Shown: positions 21,392 to 23,210 of the stretch, piece after piece
Numbering within the stretch: position 1 is the stretch's first letter
Layout: the number at the start of each line of letters is the position of its first letter
From: CAYTLW01 sp964438735
GTDB taxonomy: Bacteria > Myxococcota_A > UBA9042
Length of the DNA stretch: 23,210 nucleotides
Direction of reading: 5' to 3'
Assembly (NCBI GenBank): GCA_964438735.1
Contig: CAYTLW010000121.1
Span: 1-23,210 of the forward strand
Program-made: the position numbers and the translations under genes
Notes under the pieces: generated by a model
Told to the model about the DNA's origin: nothing
The model's input: only the letters and a program-made list of their open reading frames with translations
The model's database searches: none

Positions 21392-22906
21392 ATGACGACC
21401 CCGTGGCCCATGCCAGCAACATTGCGCCCGGCGTTCGCGGCCAGAAGCTGCGTCATCGCCGTGCTCCTGGCGGGTGCCCTGTCGCCAACGCTGTCCCGCT
21501 CCGCACCCCAAGGCGTCGACCTCGACCCGCTCAGACAGCTCATCGAGCGCGTTCGCGCACAAGATCGCATCCCCGGCGTGGCCCTGGCCCTCATTGAACA
21601 AGGTCAGGTCTCGCACACCGAGGGTTTCGGCGACGCCTGCCGGGGCACGACAGACGCGCCCGTCAACGGCAACACGCCCTTCATCCTCGGCTCCATGAGC
21701 AAGCTCTTCACCGCCATCGCGGTCATGCAGCTGGTCGAACGGCAGTCTCAGCGTCTGGACCAGGCGATTCAGGAGATCCTGCCGTGGTTCCGCGTCGCCG
21801 ACGGAGCGGCGGGCGCGAAGATCACCGTTCGACAGCTGCTGCATCACACCAGCGGTCTGCCGCGAATCACGCCCATGGCAGACGCGAATCGTCCGCTCGC
21901 TGACCATGTCCGCCTTCTGGCCGAGGTGGAGCTCTGGGCGCCACCCGGCACCGGCCACAAATACTCCAGCGCCAACTACCAGGTGCTCGGCGCCATCGTG
22001 CAGGCCAGGAGCGGGCTGGACTTCGGCCGCTACGTGCAAGAGCACATCATCGCGCCGCTCGGGCTGAAGCATACCTCGACCCAGGGCCTGCCACGCACCC
22101 CGGAAGCCGCATGTGGTCACCGCTACTGGGCCGGGGTTCCCCTCTCGGTCGACCTGCCGCACGAGGTGGGCCGATTGCCCACGGCGTCCATGGTCTCCTC
22201 AGCGGCAGACCTCGCCAGGGTCCTGAGCGCGCTGATGGGCGGCGGCCAAACAGTCGATGGCGCTCGCATCCTGTCGCCAGCCAGCGCCGCCCGACTGGTC
22301 GCACCGGCGGCCAGGATCCGCGAGGGCCTGCACTACGCCATGGGCCTGCGGGTCGGTCCGATTCATGGCGTGTCCGCGCTGCATCATGGGGGCGTCCTGA
22401 ACCACTTTCGGGGCAAGTGGGTGATCCTGCCCGGCAGCCGGCAGGCGGTGGTGGTGCTGACCAACGCCTCGAGTCACCTGGGCCGAATGAGCAGCCATGT
22501 CCTGGCCAACGCGCTGGCGGCCCGGCTGGCCGGGCGCAAGCCCGCGGGTTTTGCGCTGCCGCTCAAGTACTTCCTCGGCGCTGTCGCTGCCGGTCTGCTG
22601 TTGCTGCTGCTCAGCATGTTCAACGAGGTGCGGAAGCTCGGACAATGGACTGAGGCGTTGCCGGAGAAGCTGGGCGGTTCGCGGTTGGGGCGTGTTCGGC
22701 TGCTGGCGACGGCGGTTTTCAACGTGCTGTTGCCGCCTGTTGTGCTCATTGGCGTGCCGGCGGCGACGGGCATGAGCTGGTCGCAGTTGATCGGCGCCAT
22801 GCCCGATATGGGGTGGTGGTGCCTGGTGTACCTGTCGCTGTCTTTGGTGTTGGCGGTGGTGAAGGGGGGGCGGGTAGTCGGCGGGCTGACAGCTGGAGAC
22901 CAGTAG
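21392..22906 (+). CDS. Serine beta-lactamase-family hydrolase with C-terminal membrane helices
   Basis: A 504-residue protein. A signal or anchor segment lies at about 18-38. The class C beta-lactamase/D-Ala-D-Ala carboxypeptidase fold follows: SMSK at 101-104 (nucleophile Ser101, Lys104), HTSGLP at 152-157, KYSSANYQVLG with Tyr191, and HHGG at 331-334. The YxN motif reads YSS, so the usual Asn is Ser193, although Asn195 is close by. Three hydrophobic segments near 393-411, 437-458 and 475-490 anchor the C terminus. Such CubicO-type enzymes act as peptidases, esterases or amidases outside the cytoplasm; few are true beta-lactamases. ATG 21392 is preceded by GGCGGAG; the frame extends to 21215 without a better start. 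It diverges from the YfiM-like gene. Confidence 0.85.
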   Translation: MTTPWPMPATLRPAFAARSCVIAVLLAGALSPTLSRSAPQGVDLDPLRQLIERVRAQDRIPGVALALIEQGQVSHTEGFGDACRGTTDAPVNGNTPFILGSMSKLFTAIAVMQLVERQSQRLDQAIQEILPWFRVADGAAGAKITVRQLLHHTSGLPRITPMADANRPLADHVRLLAEVELWAPPGTGHKYSSANYQVLGAIVQARSGLDFGRYVQEHIIAPLGLKHTSTQGLPRTPEAACGHRYWAGVPLSVDLPHEVGRLPTASMVSSAADLARVLSALMGGGQTVDGARILSPASAARLVAPAARIREGLHYAMGLRVGPIHGVSALHHGGVLNHFRGKWVILPGSRQAVVVLTNASSHLGRMSSHVLANALAARLAGRKPAGFALPLKYFLGAVAAGLLLLLLSMFNEVRKLGQWTEALPEKLGGSRLGRVRLLATAVFNVLLPPVVLIGVPAATGMSWSQLIGAMPDMGWWCLVYLSLSLVLAVVKGGRVVGGLTAGDQ

Positions 22907-23210
22907 CCCTTGGCCTCGGGCAGTGCGGTCCTTGCCAATCGTGCGGTCGAAACCCGGCGGTGGACGGCTCTTCGCTCCGTTGCCACTCATGGCGGCCTCG
23001 CCACGCGCACGCGCACTCAAACTGGTAGCGTGTAGAAGCTGGTGCAGATTGTCGGCGGCGTGAGGTGATGGCAGGGCGCAGGTGGGCCGCCACCACGCAA
23101 CCAGCCGAGTCCGCTCGGGCCACACCCTGAGTTGGACCGTCGGCAAGAATGGGCCGTCGCCGAACTTCACCCGCGTGCTCATCGAAACCGCCGGCAAGCC
23201 GCCGGGCAAG
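22907..23210. other. 304 bases without a convincing gene at the right edge
   Basis: No coding region, RNA gene or repeat is supported across most of this stretch. From a possible GTG at 23082 a plus-strand frame stays open to the edge and reads SWTVGKNGPSPNFTRVLIE in its second half, which looks protein-like and could be the start of a gene continuing outside. There is no ribosome site, and 43 codons in GC-rich DNA prove little. Confidence 0.3.

Noticed and set aside
21221..22162. Upstream extension of the YfiM-like frame to 22162
   Set aside because: Antisense to the hydrolase gene. The signal peptide begins at the ATG at 21220.
14848..22906. RCC1 propellers as inhibitors of the nearby beta-lactamase-family hydrolase, by analogy with BLIP-II
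   Set aside because: BLIP-II shares the RCC1-like fold, but these proteins are membrane-anchored, the hydrolase is probably not a true beta-lactamase, and proximity alone is weak evidence.

Overview
The window is GC-rich DNA that looks like a chromosomal piece of a Myxococcota-type (former deltaproteobacterial) Gram-negative bacterium. The evidence is the gene content. Several lipoproteins carry an acidic, low-complexity Asp/Ala/Gly/Ser/Thr linker after the lipobox. Two proteins are built on CDDGxxCTxDxC cysteine-rich repeats, two are cysteine-bearing RCC1 propellers, and one has a MYXO-CTERM-like tail (GCS, then a hydrophobic helix, then an Arg cluster). The assignment rests on this architecture only; no rRNA or tRNA is present.

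Layout. (1) 1-605: a frameshifted IS200-like REP-associated transposase cut by the left edge, with REP-like hairpins beside it. (2) 606-2421, minus strand: an esterase lipoprotein followed by a metallo-beta-lactamase-like protein, probably one transcript. (3) 2595-8190, plus strand: a tightly overlapping eight-gene Mrp-type cation/proton antiporter operon, E-F-G-(MrpA C-terminal module)-B-C-D-second antiporter subunit. The classical large MrpA is replaced by two separate genes, as in Mbh-type complexes. (4) 8340-10139: a long-chain acyl-CoA synthetase. Copies of a 57-bp repeat lie just after its stop codon and just after the stop codon of the antiporter operon. (5) 10340-11026: an unknown protein with two membrane helices. 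(6) 11095-20822: a block of seven secreted proteins, six of them predicted lipoproteins, on both strands: an SGNH hydrolase, a 537-residue cysteine-repeat protein, a possible outer-membrane protein, a cysteine-repeat/RCC1 fusion, a MYXO-CTERM-like protein, a small 18-cysteine protein and a second RCC1 lipoprotein. (7) 20564-22906: a divergent pair, a small YfiM-like membrane protein and a serine beta-lactamase-family hydrolase with a membrane tail. The last 304 bases hold no convincing gene.

How the parts work together. The antiporter genes clearly form one membrane complex that exchanges Na+ or K+ for protons. The lipoprotein block looks like a set of surface-exposed, disulfide-stabilised proteins sharing export signals and linker style, but nothing in the sequence proves that they act together. 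The most unusual signals are the strict C-x9-C-[WF]-G pattern in all 14 propeller blades, the alternating two-type cysteine repeats, the repeat pair around the acyl-CoA synthetase whose differences fall mostly at one codon position, and a small gene whose frame runs 259 bases antisense into its neighbour.
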